NCBI RefSeq assembly: GCF_000482245.1
Contig: NZ_AWNH01000056.1
Location: 1-38,230 of the forward strand
DNA from: Leptolyngbya sp. Heron Island J
GTDB lineage: Bacteria; Cyanobacteriota; Cyanobacteriia; Phormidesmidales; Phormidesmidaceae
Length of the DNA: 38,230 bases
Direction of reading: 5' to 3'
The notes under the pieces were generated by a model. That model ran no database searches. It had not been told where the DNA came from and saw only the letters and a program-made list of their open reading frames with translations. Positions within the stretch are counted from its first letter, which is position 1, and every line of letters starts with the position of its first letter. The position numbers and the translations under genes were made by a program. Shown piece by piece: positions 14,696 through 22,383 of this stretch.

Positions 14696-17138
14696 CTCTC
14701 CTTCCTTCCTCCATCTCAGCCACCGTCAATGTTGTTTTCACCACGGAATCTGGATTGAGGCTAATGGAATCAATTCCCTGTTGAACCAGAAACTGGGCAA
14801 ATTCAGGGTAATCACTGGGGGCCTGACCACAAATACCAATCTTGCGTTGGTTCTTTTTCGCCTTCTCAATGACGTAGCTAATCATGGCTTTGACGCCACT
14901 GCTGCGTTCGTCAAAGAGATGGGCCACCAGGGCTGAATCACGATCTAACCCCAGGGTGAGCTGGGTCAGATCGTTGGAGCCAATGGAGAAGCCGTCAAAG
15001 ATTTGGCTAAATTCATCGGCCAAAACCACATTGTTGGGAATCTCACACATGACGTAAACTTGCAACCCATCTTCACCCCGCTGTAAGCCATGACGGGCCA
15101 TCTCTGCGAGTACGTTGCGGCCTTCTTCAGGTGTGCGGCAGAAGGGGACCATGGGAATCACGTTGGTTAATCCCATATTCTGGCGAACCCGCTGCAGAGC
15201 CTGACACTCAAGGGCAAACGCGTCTCGATAGCGAGGATCGGTATAGCGGGAGGCCCCGCGCCAACCAATCATGGGATTTTCTTCCTGAGGCTCAAAGGAT
15301 GCTCCACCTAGCAAATTGGCATACTCATTGCTCTTCAGGTCAGATAGACGAATCACCACAGGATTAGGATAGAAGGCAGCAGCAATCATCCCCAGACCGT
15401 GGGCCAATTTTTCAACAAAGTAATCGGGTTTATGGGTATGGAGAGCTGTCAGCGTATCAATCTCACGCTTAGTTTGGTTGTCCTCTAGCTGGTCAAAGTG
15501 CAGCAGGGCCAGGGGATGTACTTTAATGTGGTTAGCGATGATAAACTCCATGCGGGCTAAACCAACACCGTCGCAGGGAATCTCTGCTAGCCGGAAGGCT
15601 TCTTCTGGATTGCCCACATTCATCAGAATTTGTGTGCGGGTTTGGGGTAGCTGGTCAATGGCGGTTTCTTCGACTGTAAATGGGATCTGACCTGCATAAA
15701 CTTTACCCACTTCGCCTTCTGCACAAGTGATAGTAACGGCCTGATCAGTGGTGAGACGCTGGGTGGCATTGCCACAGCCGACAATGGCGGGAATTCCCAT
15801 TTCTCGGGCAATAATGGCGGCGTGGCAGGTGCGACCCCCTTGATCGGTAACAATGGCACTGGCCCGTTTCATAATGGGTTCCCAATCCGGGTCAGTGCGC
15901 TGGGTAATCAACACATCTCCCGGTTGAAAGTCGGCAATATTTTGGACCGATTGGATCACGCGGGCGGGTCCCTGGCCAATCATTTCACCCACGGCCTGAC
16001 CTGTTACCAGAGGGGTGAGGGTTTGATTTTCGCTATGCAATACATAGTTGCGTAACACAGAGCCCGATTTTTGGGATTGTACGGTTTCGGGTCGAGCCTG
16101 GACAATAAATAGCTCGCCGGTGAGACCGTCTTTGGCCCACTCAATGTCCATCGGGGTATAGGTGTCTCGTACTTGGGAATAATGGTCTTCGATGATGCCA
16201 GCCCAGCGAGCCAGGGTGAGAATCTCGTCGTCTGTCAGGGCATAGCGCTGACGGTCTACCTCCGATACGGGCACATTCTTGGTGAGCTTACTCCCACCAA
16301 CGTCGTAGACCATCTTAATTTCTTTGCTGCCCAGGTGTTTTTTCAAGATGGGGCGGTAGCCCTGGTGTAGCGTGGGCTTAAACACCAGATACTCGTCGGG
16401 GTTTACGGCTCCTTGCACAACATTCTCCCCCAGACCATAGGCGGCTGTGACCAGGGCGGCATTTTTAAACCCGGTTTCGGTGTCAATGGAGAACATGACG
16501 CCAGATGTGGCGAGGTCAGATCGAACCATACGCTGTACTCCCACCGAGAGGGCCACGGTAAAGTGGTCAAATCCCTTGATGGTTCGATAGGAAATGGCTC
16601 GGTCCGTAAACAACGAGGCAAAACATTTGTGACAGGCTTCTAAAACCCCTTTGACGCCATGGACATTGAGATAGGTTTCTTGTTGTCCAGCAAAACTGGC
16701 GTCGGGCAGATCCTCGGCGGTGGCGCTGGAACGGACGGCCACATCAAGGGCTGGGTTGTCAGCACATAGGTTCAGATAGGCACGGGCAATGGCAGCCTCA
16801 ATCTCGGGGGGAAATGGGGTTTCCAAGATTAATGAGCGGACGCTGCGGCCACAGTGGCGCAGGGCGGTAACATCTTCAATATCTAGATCGGTGAGATGCG
16901 ATCGCAACTTTTCCTCTAGGCCTGCTTGCTGAATAAAGTAACGATAGGCATAGGCAGTTGTTGCAAACCCCGTGGGTACACGGACTCCTTGAGGGGCCAG
17001 CTGTTGAATCATTTCACCTAGCGATGCATTTTTTCCACCCACTCGTGGAATGTCATGGATATTAATCTGTTCAAAATCAAGAATAAAGTCAGCTTGGGTA
17101 TTGCTAGAAGCCAAATTGACACGTGTCGTTTGCACCAT
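14685..17138 (-). CDS. ppsA: Phosphoenolpyruvate synthase
   Basis: Makes PEP from pyruvate, ATP and water, opening gluconeogenesis. I start at ATG 17138 (817 residues), where AAGG precedes by 5 nt; the frame is open 33 codons further, but that part overlaps the promoter. Domain order: N-terminal ATP/pyruvate-binding domain about 15-350 (VGGKNASLGEMI, AVRSSATAEDLPDASFAGQQ, IVQARPETV); swivelling phosphohistidine domain about 380-480 with catalytic H439 in GGRTCHAAIIAREMG; C-terminal PEP/pyruvate domain about 500-810 with GFSIGSNDLTQLTLG and catalytic C770 in GICGQAPSDYPEF. All key residues are present. First gene of an operon with uspA and a lipocalin-like gene. A paired TTCCTCA promoter lies at 17193-17227. 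Confidence 0.96.
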   Translation of the reverse strand: MVQTTRVNLASSNTQADFILDFEQINIHDIPRVGGKNASLGEMIQQLAPQGVRVPTGFATTAYAYRYFIQQAGLEEKLRSHLTDLDIEDVTALRHCGRSVRSLILETPFPPEIEAAIARAYLNLCADNPALDVAVRSSATAEDLPDASFAGQQETYLNVHGVKGVLEACHKCFASLFTDRAISYRTIKGFDHFTVALSVGVQRMVRSDLATSGVMFSIDTETGFKNAALVTAAYGLGENVVQGAVNPDEYLVFKPTLHQGYRPILKKHLGSKEIKMVYDVGGSKLTKNVPVSEVDRQRYALTDDEILTLARWAGIIEDHYSQVRDTYTPMDIEWAKDGLTGELFIVQARPETVQSQKSGSVLRNYVLHSENQTLTPLVTGQAVGEMIGQGPARVIQSVQNIADFQPGDVLITQRTDPDWEPIMKRASAIVTDQGGRTCHAAIIAREMGIPAIVGCGNATQRLTTDQAVTITCAEGEVGKVYAGQIPFTVEETAIDQLPQTRTQILMNVGNPEEAFRLAEIPCDGVGLARMEFIIANHIKVHPLALLHFDQLEDNQTKREIDTLTALHTHKPDYFVEKLAHGLGMIAAAFYPNPVVIRLSDLKSNEYANLLGGASFEPQEENPMIGWRGASRYTDPRYRDAFALECQALQRVRQNMGLTNVIPMVPFCRTPEEGRNVLAEMARHGLQRGEDGLQVYVMCEIPNNVVLADEFSQIFDGFSIGSNDLTQLTLGLDRDSALVAHLFDERSSGVKAMISYVIEKAKKNQRKIGICGQAPSDYPEFAQFLVQQGIDSISLNPDSVVKTTLTVAEMEEGRRDVH

Positions 17139-17192
17139 AAAACCTTGATCCAACAAACAATGGGTAGAAGCGATTAAATCGTTTCCAATTTG

Positions 17193-17227
17193 GGTATAAG
17201 CCAATAGTCTGAGGAAATTATGAGGAT
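17193..17227 (-). promoter_or_regulatory. Direct-repeat activator-type promoter of ppsA-uspA
   Basis: Minus strand: ATCCTCA (17227-17221), TAAT, TTCCTCA (17216-17210), then 11 nt and TATACC (17198-17193). The segment after the second repeat, GACTATTGGC, resembles GACTTTTGAC of the CBS promoter, so similarity extends beyond the repeats. Confidence 0.6.
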
Positions 17228-17504
17228 AGAATTTCACGTATCTTTTCGTTTCTTTTCATTAAAACTGTGAGACTGGGCAACGGTTTACCCCTATCCATGC
17301 GAAAATTAAAACAGGGTAGAGGAGATTCTTATCTGCCCTGTCCTGACAGAGTCTAGTCCATCTTCAAACCGTCATTAACCTATCTTGGCAAAGCCTTTTA
17401 TCGGACTATGGCCTGTTAATACCATTTAACAATGAGTCAACATGGACGATGGCCCATGGAATCAGGAGCCATCAGCAGCACCCACCATGTTGCCAGGAGG
17501 GGAT

Positions 17505-18110
17505 ATGAAAAGACATTATCTAGCTGCACTACCTTTAGTCTCGATCTTGCTATGGGGCTCTGCTAGCCTAGCCGAAACTCCGGCAGAGGCAGTAATTGAT
17601 GAAATGCGAGCCACTAACATCCAGCGGCTAATGATCACCAACCAATGTTATGAGTGTGATTTAGTCGGTGTGGACCTTAGCAACGCCCATCTAATTGGGG
17701 CCGATCTGCGAGGCGCGATCTTGACTGGTGCGAATCTTTCCTGGAGTAATCTAGAAGGCGCTGATCTGACGGGAGCTACTCTTACCGGAGCCGACCTCAC
17801 CGGCGCTTTTTTAACCAATGCCAGTCTGGCCAATGCCGATTTGGACAATGTTAACTTTTCCCAAGCAATTCTGCATGATGTCGATGTAGCCGGGGCATCG
17901 ATGGAGAATCTCAATCTTGCAGGAGCCACCATTGAAGGGACTGGTATTAGCATTGGTGGCGGTACTGACCCCTTAGAGGACGAAGAATTACCGATTCTGG
18001 TACCCAGTAATGGTGAAGACCTGATGCCACCCAGTCAGCCATGGTTTGTACCGGGGGCACCCACCGACAATATTCTAGATGTCCCACCGCAAATTGTTCC
18101 GCAAGTTTAA
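17505..18110 (+). CDS. Exported pentapeptide-repeat protein
   Basis: Start chosen at ATG 17505, which has GGAGGGG just upstream and is followed by a signal peptide (MKRHYLAALPLVSILLWGSA, cleavage near SLAET); the frame is open 21 codons earlier without these marks. About 200 residues. After a helical segment (EAVIDEMRATNIQRLMITNQ) comes CYECDLVGVDLSNAHL, the entry typical of cyanobacterial lumenal pentapeptide proteins, then about 20 A(D/N)LxG-type repeats (residues about 55-145) that should fold as a right-handed quadrilateral helix. The C-terminal 50 residues are acidic and Pro-rich. It should act in the thylakoid lumen or periplasm; molecular role unknown. Divergent from ppsA, with about 370 nt between the starts. 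Confidence 0.85.
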   Translation: MKRHYLAALPLVSILLWGSASLAETPAEAVIDEMRATNIQRLMITNQCYECDLVGVDLSNAHLIGADLRGAILTGANLSWSNLEGADLTGATLTGADLTGAFLTNASLANADLDNVNFSQAILHDVDVAGASMENLNLAGATIEGTGISIGGGTDPLEDEELPILVPSNGEDLMPPSQPWFVPGAPTDNILDVPPQIVPQV

Positions 18111-18180
18111 AGGTGCTGACCCAGGTCGATCAATACTCTGACGCCGATCAATACGCTTTGTAAACATCTGGCTGTTTTTT

Positions 18181-18501
18181 GTTGGAAGGAGTATCTTAAA
18201 GATAAGGCACATATCAACGATGTCTTCTTGGCATCGAAACCTTAAGAACTAAAGCCTGTGCCTCCTGCTTTTAGTTCATGCAATGAGTTCGATTCTCATC
18301 AGACATTCCATTTATGAGGTCAGTATCATTCTGATTTCCTGCTTTGTTACTGTCTCTTCGGTCTGTAGCAGGCAGTGGAGGAGAGCTGACCTAAGCTCTA
18401 TAGTCTCCTAAAGAGGCTGGGATGTATGCAGATAGAGCTGATTGCACCAATAAAAATCAGTTAGTATGGGGCTAGTCGTGCACGCTAGCCCCATACTTTT
18501 T
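18181..18501 (+). ncRNA. Structured RNA candidate with tRNA-like T-arm and CCTCCT loop
   Basis: No gene fits 18111-18538, but the plus strand is rich in hairpins and ends in a strong terminator. Seen: CGATG...CATCG (18218-18236); AACTAAAGC (18247-18255) with GCTTTTAGTT (18267-18276) around loop CTGTGCCTCCT; a perfect T-arm ATGAG-TTCGATT-CTCAT (18283-18299) followed by CAGACATTCCA; CCTGCT...AGCAGG (about 18338-18372); AGAGCT...AGCTCT (about 18382-18399). ATGTCTT at 18220 could pair with CAGACAT to close a tRNA-like acceptor, but D and anticodon arms do not form, so it is not an ordinary tRNA. The 5' end is a guess. Expression is unproven; the terminator with no ORF before it is the main support. 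Confidence 0.4.
18463..18501 (+). terminator. Strong intrinsic terminator
   Basis: AGTATGGGGCTAG (18463-18475) pairs with CTAGCCCCATACT (18485-18497); the inner CGTG/CACG extends the stem past one bulged T. TTTTT follows on the plus strand. It lies 350 nt after the pentapeptide gene with no ORF between, so it probably ends an independent RNA or a long 3' UTR. Confidence 0.85.
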
Positions 18502-18518
18502 AGTATTTGTATTTATGC

Positions 18519-18546
18519 AGCACTAAGGCTCCTCAGCCCTAGTGCT
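18519..18546 (-). terminator. Hairpin at the 3' end of the small gene at 18539
   Basis: AGCACTAAGGCT (18519-18530) and AGCCCTAGTGCT (18535-18546) pair at 11 of 12 positions with a CCTC loop. The hairpin overlaps the stop codon of the minus-strand gene. No long U-tract follows. Confidence 0.45.
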
Positions 18547-18703
18547 GACTAGTGTTTTGAATATCTCCTTCGAAGGGTTGGACCCCGGTTTTAGGATAAT
18601 CATTATCGTTGGGAGAGAACAGCCGTTTAGCTGCATCTAACAACCAAACTGCAGACCGTTGAACAGACTGACCAGTTGAGTTCACCATTCTTTGTAATTT
18701 CAT
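18539..18703 (-). CDS. Small conserved cyanobacterial protein with YPxTGVQPFEGD end
   Basis: A 54-residue protein starting at ATG 18703, where AAGAGGG lies 5 nt upstream; a longer reading to 18736 lacks this. The sequence is an amphipathic basic helix (MKLQRMVNSTGQSVQRSAVW, LLDAAKRLFSP) and then NDNDYPKTGVQPFEGD, a C-terminal motif I recall from many small cyanobacterial proteins. No enzymatic motif, no signal peptide. It may bind a membrane or a partner through the helix. It follows two AT-rich small ORFs on the same strand (17 and about 200 nt upstream), possibly as one transcript, and ends in a hairpin. Function unknown. Confidence 0.7.
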   Translation of the reverse strand: MKLQRMVNSTGQSVQRSAVWLLDAAKRLFSPNDNDYPKTGVQPFEGDIQNTSQH

Positions 18704-18719
18704 AACAACCCTCTTGTAC

Positions 18720-18905
18720 TTAACTGTGCTTTTCACGGGAGGAATATTGCAATTCCCAACAGTTTTCTAAAAACTGTATTTTGTTGTAATGGTCAAACTT
18801 CCACGGATTGAGAACTGTAGGACTATTTTTGTCAAACAGTGGTTGATTTATATAACTCCATAACACTGTCCAAACATTCTTTAAGCTGTCTTTCCAGGTA
18901 TTCAT
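18720..18905 (-). CDS. Small hypothetical protein (uncertain)
   Basis: A 61-codon open frame, Trp/Asn-rich (MNTWKDSLKNVWTVLWSYIN at the start). AAGGGG touches the ATG and GAGGAG is 10 nt upstream, so translation signals are only fair. It is 4 nt after the stop of another short frame and 16 nt before the start of the gene at 18703, a spacing that would suit an operon. The region is more AT-rich than its surroundings. No family recognised; could be non-coding. Confidence 0.35.
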   Translation of the reverse strand: MNTWKDSLKNVWTVLWSYINQPLFDKNSPTVLNPWKFDHYNKIQFLENCWELQYSSREKHS

Positions 18906-18909
18906 CCCC

Positions 18910-19041
18910 TTAATACTCCTCAGCTTTTACTGCCGAATACTTTGCAGAATAGAAGAAAAGTTTGGGGATGTTATGAGGACAGCAATGGGCTTTGCCGATT
19001 TGGTTTAACCCTACAAAATGCTCATATTCTTTATCTAACAT
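18910..19041 (-). CDS. Small hypothetical protein (uncertain)
   Basis: From ATG 19041 the frame gives 43 residues (MLDKEYEHFVGLNQIGKAHC and onward to KAEEY); a GTG at 19092 would add 17. It holds two adjacent Cys and several aromatic residues. The end GAGGAGTATTAA doubles as a possible ribosome-binding site for the next frame. No Shine-Dalgarno sequence precedes either start, and the family is unknown to me. Kept because of its tight spacing with the following small frames. Confidence 0.3.
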   Translation of the reverse strand: MLDKEYEHFVGLNQIGKAHCCPHNIPKLFFYSAKYSAVKAEEY

Positions 19042-19100
19042 TTTAGGTGGCCAGGTACGACAGATCTGAGCTGTTCTGTTACTAATAGTCACACGTGATT

Positions 19101-20666
19101 ATGGTTTCCCAGGTGTTGCCTCCTCTGATTGAGCACATGTTGCGGTCTAGTTTTTATCCCCACTGGACCCAAGACCCAATTGAGCTGATCCAAACCCACA
19201 CTGCCTATGTCTTACTCACGGGAGACTATGCCTATAAAGTTAAAAAGCCGGTGAACTATGGATTTTTGGATTATTCCACGGTGGCAGCTCGCAAACACTT
19301 TGTAGAAGAAGAGCTGCGGTTGAATCGGCGGACTGCCGAGGAACTGTATTTAGCGGCTGTTCCGATTTATCAAGTTGGCACCACCTTTAGTCTCCTGGGG
19401 CAGGGTGAGCCGGTGGACTATGCGGTCAAAATGAAGCAGTTTCCAGCGGGCGCTTTATTTTCTGACTTGCTGGCCCAGGGACAGCTGACGCCTGCACTGA
19501 TGCAGGCCCTGGCTCATCAGGTGGCAGAGTTTCACCAGCGAGCCGCTGTTAGCGATCGCAGCCAATTCTTTGGCACAATTCCCCAAATTCGGGCTGCCTT
19601 TGACCAAAACTACACCCAAACCCAAGCCTATATCGGTCGTGGTCAAACCCAACAACAGCTACAAGAAACCCAGGCCTACACCGATCGCATCTTTACCGAA
19701 TGGCCAGAACAGTTTCAAACCCGCATCAACCACCACAAAATCCGGGAATGCCATGGCGATTTACATCTGAGAAATATATGTCTCTGGCACAACCGTATCT
19801 TTTTGTTTGATTGTATTGAGTTTAATGACGCCTTTCGCCATGTCGATACCCTATACGACGTCGCCTTTACCGTGATGGACTGCGATGCGCGGGGGCGGGC
19901 CGACCTGGGCAATATCTTTCTCAACACCTATCTAGAGGACACAGCCGACTGGGAAGGGGTCGAACTGTTGCCGCTGTATTTAAGCCGTCAAGCCTATACC
20001 AGAGCTAAGGTCACCTCCTTTTTACTCGATCAGCCCAGTCTGTCTCCCCAGCAGCAGCACACACTCCAAACTGAAGCTCAGGCCTATTACACCCTGGCCT
20101 GGCACTATACTCAACGCCCTCGAGGTCGCTTGATTCTGATGTCAGGGCTTTCCGGCACGGGGAAGAGTACGGTAGCGCGACGGCTGGCGCAGCGACTCAG
20201 GGCCATCCATATTCGCTCCGATGCGGTGCGAAAACATCTAGCCGGTCTGCCTTTGCAACAGCGTGGGGCTGCCAGTCTCTATACATCGACCATGACCCAA
20301 CAGACTTACGACCGTCTATGGAAGTTAGGCATTCATCTAGCATCCCAGGGGCACACCGTGATTCTGGATGCAAAATATGATCGAGTTGCTACCCGGCAAA
20401 TAGTCCTAGCACAGGCCAAAGCTGCCAATATTCCAGTTACCATCCTGGTCTGCCACGCTCCTCTGACCGTATTGCGCCAGCGTCTACAGCAGCGTACAGG
20501 TGACATTGCCGATGCCACAGTGGAGCTACTCAGCCGTCAACAGGTCACCGCCGAACCTCTCACCGCCGATGAGCAGTTGCTGGCTATCGATCTCGATACC
20601 AGCGCTGGAGTAGACGACGATCAGCTCCAGGCCGTTGCCAACGGCTGCATCGGGTGTGACAGCTGA
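19101..20666 (+). CDS. Aminoglycoside-phosphotransferase-like / P-loop kinase fusion
   Basis: About 521 residues from ATG 19101 (a GTG two codons earlier is possible). The N-terminal part, about 1-340, belongs to the COG2187-type aminoglycoside phosphotransferase-like fold: GDYAYKVKKPVNYGFLDYST carries the ATP-site Lys, HGDLHLRN (about 218-225) is the catalytic loop and LFDCIEF supplies the metal Asp. The C-terminal part, about 343-510, is a gluconate/adenylate-kinase-like P-loop domain: Walker A GLSGTGKST (349-357), IRSDAVRKHLAG and DAKYDR. Fusions of this kind are widespread, and their true substrate is unknown; a small-molecule kinase is the general reading. It stands between the small-gene cluster and a cyanobacterial hypothetical on the same strand. 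Confidence 0.9.
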   Translation: MVSQVLPPLIEHMLRSSFYPHWTQDPIELIQTHTAYVLLTGDYAYKVKKPVNYGFLDYSTVAARKHFVEEELRLNRRTAEELYLAAVPIYQVGTTFSLLGQGEPVDYAVKMKQFPAGALFSDLLAQGQLTPALMQALAHQVAEFHQRAAVSDRSQFFGTIPQIRAAFDQNYTQTQAYIGRGQTQQQLQETQAYTDRIFTEWPEQFQTRINHHKIRECHGDLHLRNICLWHNRIFLFDCIEFNDAFRHVDTLYDVAFTVMDCDARGRADLGNIFLNTYLEDTADWEGVELLPLYLSRQAYTRAKVTSFLLDQPSLSPQQQHTLQTEAQAYYTLAWHYTQRPRGRLILMSGLSGTGKSTVARRLAQRLRAIHIRSDAVRKHLAGLPLQQRGAASLYTSTMTQQTYDRLWKLGIHLASQGHTVILDAKYDRVATRQIVLAQAKAANIPVTILVCHAPLTVLRQRLQQRTGDIADATVELLSRQQVTAEPLTADEQLLAIDLDTSAGVDDDQLQAVANGCIGCDS

Positions 20667-20791
20667 TGAACTTACCATTGAGGCCAGCCATGTATCGGTT
20701 ATCGTTAAAGTTGAGCAACACATCTAAGCCTAAAACAGCGGGGGTGTAAGCTACACAGGCGGCTGGCCAAGCATAAGGAGGGTTACCCCAC

Positions 20792-21892
20792 ATGAAACAA
20801 CGTCGTCTTAACGCCTATCTCAAACTTATTCAAGAGTTGTTAACCTGCCCTCGGGGTGAAGAATGGATACGCCTCAAGCAGCATGAGGACTTGGTCGATG
20901 CTAATCTCGTCCAAATCATGGAACAGATTGCCTCACAGCTGTTACAAGAGGGGAATCGCCAGGCCGCTATTTTCTTACACAACTGGGCGGCAAAACTACA
21001 TCATATTTTGGTCAAAGAGACCCCATCCGCCAAACCCGCAGACGATAAATCCGAGGCCTATTTGTCATTGATACAGGAGTTGTTAGCCTGTTCAGAAGAC
21101 GAACAAGAAACCCTACTGGCCGATCACCGTGATCTGGTGGGCCCCGGTTTAGTCCATAAAATGCAGCAAGTGGCTCAACAACTTCAGCAGCAAGGCTCTG
21201 AGTCCTCAGCCATCTATTTACAAAATTTGGCCAATGAGCTGAACCAGGCCTGGATTGAGGCCCATGCGTTTCGTCCCGACTTGCAAAAAGACTTGCCCAT
21301 TGTTCCTAGCGCTGAGACAGCGGCAGCGGAGACCACTGCAGAACCAGCTGATACCCCGTCGTCTTTGCCCTCCACCCAGCCTGTGGCTACATCCCTGCAG
21401 TTAGAGGTTAATCAGCAGCTGGCCACCGCAATTGCTGAGATCTCCCAGTCACTCCGTCAGCTGAATCAAATGATTGCGGCGCAACAATCTACCCCGCCCA
21501 ATCCACTGTGGTATATGGAGGTCTTAGAACGAGCGGCCACCGCCCAATGGATACTGACTACCGATGAAATCGAACAGCTGATTGGGGTCAAACCGAAATG
21601 TCACGGTAAAGAACACACCTATGAGCGCGGTACCTGGACCTTTGTAAAGGTTGGTAAACTCGGGGCTCAAACCGCCTGGAAAGTGATCAAGACCCAGCTG
21701 GTGCCTTCTGTTGCTACGGTGGATACCTCGGACAATAACGGTCAGCCCAAGCATCGCCAGGTCAACGCCGTCAAACCTAGAGCATCCCTGGCCAAACATC
21801 CGCCGCTACAGCCAACGATTTTAAATAATGCCCCCGAGCGTGAGCAGTCTGAGCCCCTGGAGATACCGGAAATGGAGGATGTTTGGGCCTAG
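20792..21892 (+). CDS. Hypothetical protein with tandem helical repeats
   Basis: A 366-residue protein with AAGGAGGG 10 nt before the ATG. Two related helical units of about 75 residues open it: AYLKLIQELLTCPRGEEW to about 76, and AYLSLIQELLACSEDEQE from about 89 to 160. This repeat occurs in many cyanobacterial proteins, often in front of TPR, CHAT or caspase-like domains. An Ala/Pro/Glu linker (about 175-205) leads to a coiled-coil-like segment (QQLATAIAEISQSLRQLNQM). A compact C-terminal domain of about 235-295 follows (LERAATAQWILTTDEIEQLI, GVKPKCHGK, WTFVKVGKLG), probably for protein contacts. No enzyme motif. It may be a scaffold for its neighbours, including the phosphorelay downstream, but that is a guess. 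Confidence 0.75.
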   Translation: MKQRRLNAYLKLIQELLTCPRGEEWIRLKQHEDLVDANLVQIMEQIASQLLQEGNRQAAIFLHNWAAKLHHILVKETPSAKPADDKSEAYLSLIQELLACSEDEQETLLADHRDLVGPGLVHKMQQVAQQLQQQGSESSAIYLQNLANELNQAWIEAHAFRPDLQKDLPIVPSAETAAAETTAEPADTPSSLPSTQPVATSLQLEVNQQLATAIAEISQSLRQLNQMIAAQQSTPPNPLWYMEVLERAATAQWILTTDEIEQLIGVKPKCHGKEHTYERGTWTFVKVGKLGAQTAWKVIKTQLVPSVATVDTSDNNGQPKHRQVNAVKPRASLAKHPPLQPTILNNAPEREQSEPLEIPEMEDVWA

Positions 21893-21983
21893 TAAACAAT
21901 CGGAATTCTTGCTGTTCACCACATTTTCACAATTTGTTAGTAGGCTAGGATTAAGGAAAGTTAAGAAATGTCCATCCTGCACC

Positions 21984-22220
21984 ATGGCAATACGTCAACT
22001 TACTAACGCTGAAGTCAATCAGTTGCTGCTGACATTAACCCTGGCTGGTTATGTGCCAGAACGTGATTTTAAGATTGATGAGAACGGTCAGATTTTGGCA
22101 AGAAAAGAGATTATGCCAGTGATTCGACGAATTCCGGCATTGTGTGAAACAGATGAGCGATTGCTCAATAACTCGTCCCTCGCTGCTCCCTCATCGTTGA
22201 GCACGTCGTGTTCTAACTGA
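21984..22220 (+). CDS. Small hypothetical protein
   Basis: A 78-residue product from ATG 21984 (MAIRQLTNAEVNQLLLTLTL then AGYVPERDFKIDENGQILA). The frame is open further upstream into the previous gene, but that part is out-of-phase shadow. The ribosome-binding site is weak. The first 50 residues look like a compact conserved unit; the end is a Ser/Leu-rich tail after ETDERLLNN. Function unknown. It lies between the repeat protein and the response-regulator operon, all on the plus strand. Confidence 0.55.
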   Translation: MAIRQLTNAEVNQLLLTLTLAGYVPERDFKIDENGQILARKEIMPVIRRIPALCETDERLLNNSSLAAPSSLSTSCSN

Positions 22221-22383
22221 TTTTGGTCATACATTTTTAGGGTGTCTCCACCATCTGGCTTGGTTGGGAGCGGCTGTTGGCCCTTCGCGATACCCGAGTA
22301 TTGCAATTTACAAACACCTGCTGAAGCCTTCATAAACTCGCGCTAGCGTTGGCATAAGAATCCAGGGTGGCGGGGAGTTGAAC

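Noticed and set aside
18220-18310. A complete class-II tRNA gene
   Set aside because: T-arm and a near-complete acceptor stem are present, but no D-stem or normal anticodon stem-loop forms; the central hairpin AACTAAAGC/GCTTTTAGTT excludes them.
18181-18501. tmRNA, one-piece or permuted
   Set aside because: Too short for the one-piece form, no GGGG-type 5' end, no tag reading frame, and no matching 5' acceptor strand downstream of the T-arm as a permuted gene would need.
20584-20793. Minus-strand frame with protein-like segment GLDVLLNFNDNRYMAGLNGK
   Set aside because: It overlaps the end of the well-supported kinase fusion and the strong ribosome-binding site of the next gene, and half of it is clear shadow sequence.
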